From Pseudomonadota bacterium (lineage in GTDB: Bacteria > Pseudomonadota > Alphaproteobacteria > Rhizobiales > Beijerinckiaceae): a DNA stretch of 5,097 nucleotides. Position numbers and translations under genes: made by a program. This document shows positions 4,923-5,097 of the stretch, in pieces. The notes under the pieces were generated by a model. The model was not told the DNA's origin. It did no database searches and worked only from the letters and a program-made list of their open reading frames with translations. How positions within the stretch are numbered: the stretch's first letter is position 1; each line of letters begins with the position of its first letter. The stretch is from the NCBI GenBank assembly GCA_023386115.1, contig JAEWKL010000579.1:1-5097 (forward strand), read 5' to 3'.

Positions 4923-4952
4923 GGCGGGAACCGTCACGGTCCGGCCGCCCGC
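4920..4952 (-). terminator. Hairpin after the transporter gene
   Basis: GCGGGCGG (4920-4927) pairs with CCGCCCGC (4945-4952). The loop contains a further short palindrome ACCGT-C-ACGGT (4930-4940). In the direction of the minus-strand transporter gene it starts 8 nt after the stop, which is the expected place for a terminator. It has no T-tract. Confidence 0.45.
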
Positions 4953-4960
4953 ATCCCGCC

Positions 4961-5097
4961 TCATTCCGCTGGCGCCGCCTTGCTGGCCGCCGCGTCCTCC
5001 AGGTCCCGGCTGACCTTCAGGGTCATCGCGACGAGGCCGCCCGCGAGGGTGACGGCGCCCAGCACGAGCAGACCGGCGGTGAAGGTGCCCGTCAGGT
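4961..5097 (-). CDS. C-terminal tail of a membrane transporter, probably MFS
   Basis: Only the last 44 residues are visible; the gene enters from the right edge. They read as one hydrophobic helix (LTGTFTAGLLVLGAVTLAGGLVAMTL) followed by a short charged and Ala-rich tail (KVSRDLEDAAASKAAPAE) and TGA at 4963-4961. A Gly/Ala/Leu-rich last helix after a TGTFTAG turn and a short soluble tail is the usual end of a major facilitator superfamily permease. The fragment is too short to prove the family or substrate; another polytopic membrane protein is possible. It converges on the sugar kinase with 211 bp between the stops. Confidence 0.65.
   Translation of the reverse strand, partial: LTGTFTAGLLVLGAVTLAGGLVAMTLKVSRDLEDAAASKAAPAE

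Overview
The window is very GC-rich (roughly 70% by eye) with strongly G/C-biased third codon positions. This explains the many long antisense open frames, which are not genes. Gene content and protein style (a bestrophin-like channel with an RNNACYDRWWE motif, a YceI/cytochrome b561 cluster, a LysR regulator, a PfkB sugar kinase) fit a free-living alphaproteobacterium. Methylobacterium or a close relative in the Hyphomicrobiales is my best guess, but this is inference from style, not a database match.

Left part (1-2279, all minus strand). Reading in the direction of transcription from 2279 down: a canonical secreted YceI protein (GTG start), a four-helix cytochrome b561 28 bp later, then a second, divergent YceI protein whose ATG overlaps the b561 stop in an ATGA. 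After a 68 bp gap comes the N-terminal 129 residues of a bestrophin-family membrane channel that runs off the left edge. The YceI-b561-YceI set looks like one operon for a periplasmic lipid/isoprenoid-binding and membrane electron-transfer module. A perfect 5-bp hairpin covers the Shine-Dalgarno of the distal yceI just before the ATGA overlap, suggesting translational coupling.

Centre (2280-3346). A 125 bp divergent promoter region separates this operon from a complete LysR-type regulator on the plus strand. It contains an inverted CCGGTT/AACCGG pair and is the obvious place for that regulator to act on the operon and on itself.

Right part (3347-5097). A 428 bp stretch without an intact gene holds a hairpin just after the lysR stop and a minus-strand remnant that looks like the C-terminal half of an HVO_A0114-type winged-helix (antitoxin-like) protein with one frameshift. 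It also holds a bulged inverted repeat and a 13-bp sequence repeated in tandem with 15 bp period in the leader of the next gene. That gene is a complete PfkB-family sugar kinase, probably fructokinase. It converges on the C-terminal tail of a membrane transporter (probably MFS) entering from the right edge. The 211 bp between them carry a strong 10-bp-arm inverted repeat, a 13-bp direct repeat and a second hairpin, which together look like back-to-back termination structures.

I see no mobile element, CRISPR array, tRNA or rRNA. Nothing here forms an obviously new biological system. The most interesting points are the twin-YceI/b561 operon with its SD-masking hairpin, the frameshifted antitoxin-like relic, and the repeat structures around the sugar kinase.
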